DNA of 5,815 nt from Synechococcaceae cyanobacterium RL_1_2 (GTDB lineage: Bacteria; Cyanobacteriota; Cyanobacteriia; Cyanobacteriales; JAAUPO01): NCBI GenBank assembly GCA_012033095.1, contig JAAUPO010000177.1:1-5815 (forward strand). Reading direction: 5' to 3'. Under the pieces are notes generated by a model. It was not told the DNA's origin. It saw only the letters and a list, made by a program, of their open reading frames with translations, and made no database searches. The translations under genes and the position numbers were made by a program. The first letter of the stretch is position 1, and every line of letters begins with the position of its first letter. Below, in pieces: positions 4,759 through 5,815 of the stretch.

Positions 4759-5815
4759 GTGACCCTTAATCCTCCCCGCACCTTCGACCAAGAAGCTCTA
4801 CCCACTGAACCCATTACCGCTAAACCCGATCGTGACATGATCATCATCTTGGATTTTGGTTCCCAATATTCAGAGCTGATCACCCGTCGTATTCGGGAAA
4901 CGGAAGTTTATTCAGAAGTCCTTTCCTATCGCACCCCCGCCAGTAAGCTAAGGCAACTTAACCCCAAGGGCATTATCCTCTCTGGGGGCCCGAACTCGGT
5001 GTATGACCCCGGTGCGCCTCAATGTGATCCGGATATTTGGGATCTAGGGATTCCTGTGTTTGGGGTTTGCTATGGGATGCAATTAATGGTGCGTCAATTG
5101 GGGGGCAAAGTAGAACGGGCTAAACGGGCGGAGTACGGTAAGGCCAACATCACCATTGATGACCCGACGGATCTCCTCACCAATGTGGAAAATACTTCCA
5201 CCATGTGGATGAGCCATGGGGACTCTTGCACCGAACTACCAGAAGGCTTTTCGATTTTAGCCCATACGGACAATACCCGCTGTGCCGCGATCGCGAACCA
5301 TGATCGCAACCTTTACGGGGGTGCAATTCCATCCGGAGGTGGTGCATTCAGAATATGGGTTAGCGGTCATTCGTAATTTTGTGTATCACATCTGCGGCTG
5401 TGAGGCCAGTTGGACCACCGCCACCTTTGTGGAGGAATCGATCAAGGAAATTAGAGCTAAAGTGGGGGACAGTAAAGTGTTACTGGCCCTCTCCGGTGGG
5501 GTAGATTCTTCCACCCTGGCCTTTTTGCTCCATGAAGCGATCGGGGATCAATTGACCTGTATGTTTATCGATCAAGGGTTTATGCGCAAAGGGGAACCGG
5601 AGCGGTTAGTGGAAATTTTTGATAAACAATTCCATATCCGGGTGGAATACATTAACGCCCGCGATCGCTTTTTAACCCAAATTGAAGGGGTGACCGATCC
5701 CGAAGAAAAACGCAAAAAAATTGGCCATGAATTTATTCGGGTATTTGAAGAGGAATCCAAACGTCTGGGCCCCTTCGATTACCTAGCCCAAGGAACCCTT
5801 TACCCCGATGTGATC
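4759..5815 (+). pseudogene. guaA: GMP synthase (glutamine-hydrolysing), frameshifted and cut by window end
   Basis: GuaA makes GMP from XMP, ATP and glutamine in the cytosol. The first frame (GTG at 4759 to TAA at 5376) gives the glutaminase domain: [17 protein letters not shown] (residues 31-47), [13 protein letters not shown] (71-83) and the nucleophile Cys104 in GVCYGMQ. At 5317-5321 a run of five G holds one base too many. Removing it gives [17 protein letters not shown], restoring the catalytic His191 and Glu193; the frame from 5321 stays open to the window end (165 codons) and includes [10 protein letters not shown] (243-252, the ATP pyrophosphatase P-loop), [15 protein letters not shown] and [10 protein letters not shown]. 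As read, the product ends after 205 residues with 18 wrong codons, has lost two triad residues, and is inactive. The intact family length is about 540, so about 190 residues lie beyond the window. An in-frame ATG at 4837 (Met27, just before IIILDFGSQ) is an alternative start. Since guaA is usually needed for growth without guanine, a sequencing error is the simplest explanation. Confidence 0.9.

Noticed and set aside
5094..5309. Minus-strand frames inside guaA (also 5572-5760)
   Set aside because: These are antisense to conserved GuaA sequence and show no features of real genes.
5311..5376. Programmed +1 frameshifting in guaA
   Set aside because: No known GuaA uses recoding, the site has no typical +1 slippery signal, and a single extra base in a G run is a common sequencing error.

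Overview
The window looks like chromosomal DNA from a cyanobacterium. It carries a gene for the small NDH-1 subunit NdhO, a CbiD and a GuaA of cyanobacterial type, and seven exact copies of the HIP1 octamer GCGATCGC (starting at 508, 1268, 3568, 4178, 4500, 5287 and 5661). Codon use is moderately AT-rich and the spacers are clearly AT-rich. A Synechocystis/Cyanothece-like unicellular group would fit, but the genus cannot be fixed from this stretch.

Left part (1-2088, minus strand): a four-carbon acid sugar kinase family gene (DUF1537, 472-1785) is followed 152 bases downstream by ndhO (101-319). A hairpin with a short T-run on the minus strand (12-38) could end the ndhO transcript. Both upstream regions hold a short perfect tandem duplication (400-419 and 1808-1829) near candidate promoter elements.

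Middle part (1786-3528): mostly gene-poor, AT-rich spacer. It holds a C/G-run palindromic repeat of the kind scattered through cyanobacterial genomes (2399-2477) and one small minus-strand gene (2648-2968) whose product resembles the C-terminal OB-fold domain of NfeD proteins. A perfect 8-bp inverted repeat lies in the leader of that gene. The 560-base spacer before cbiD shows no cobalamin riboswitch that I can recognise.

Right part (3529-5815, plus strand): cbiD (anaerobic corrin ring methylation) is followed after 129 bases by guaA (GMP synthase), which runs off the right edge. guaA is broken here by one extra G in a run of five G (5317-5321). The base change removes the catalytic His and Glu of the glutaminase domain and the whole synthetase domain from the original frame. 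The correct frame resumes immediately and stays open to the end of the window, so the lesion is either a single-base sequencing/assembly error or a very recent mutation.

The genes do not form one pathway: NdhO acts in thylakoid cyclic electron flow/respiration, CbiD in (pseudo)cobalamin synthesis, GuaA in purine synthesis, and the kinase in sugar-acid metabolism with unknown substrate. I found no convincing new multi-gene system. The points most worth checking are the guaA frameshift, the orphan sugar-acid kinase, and the small NfeD-like protein with its structured leader.
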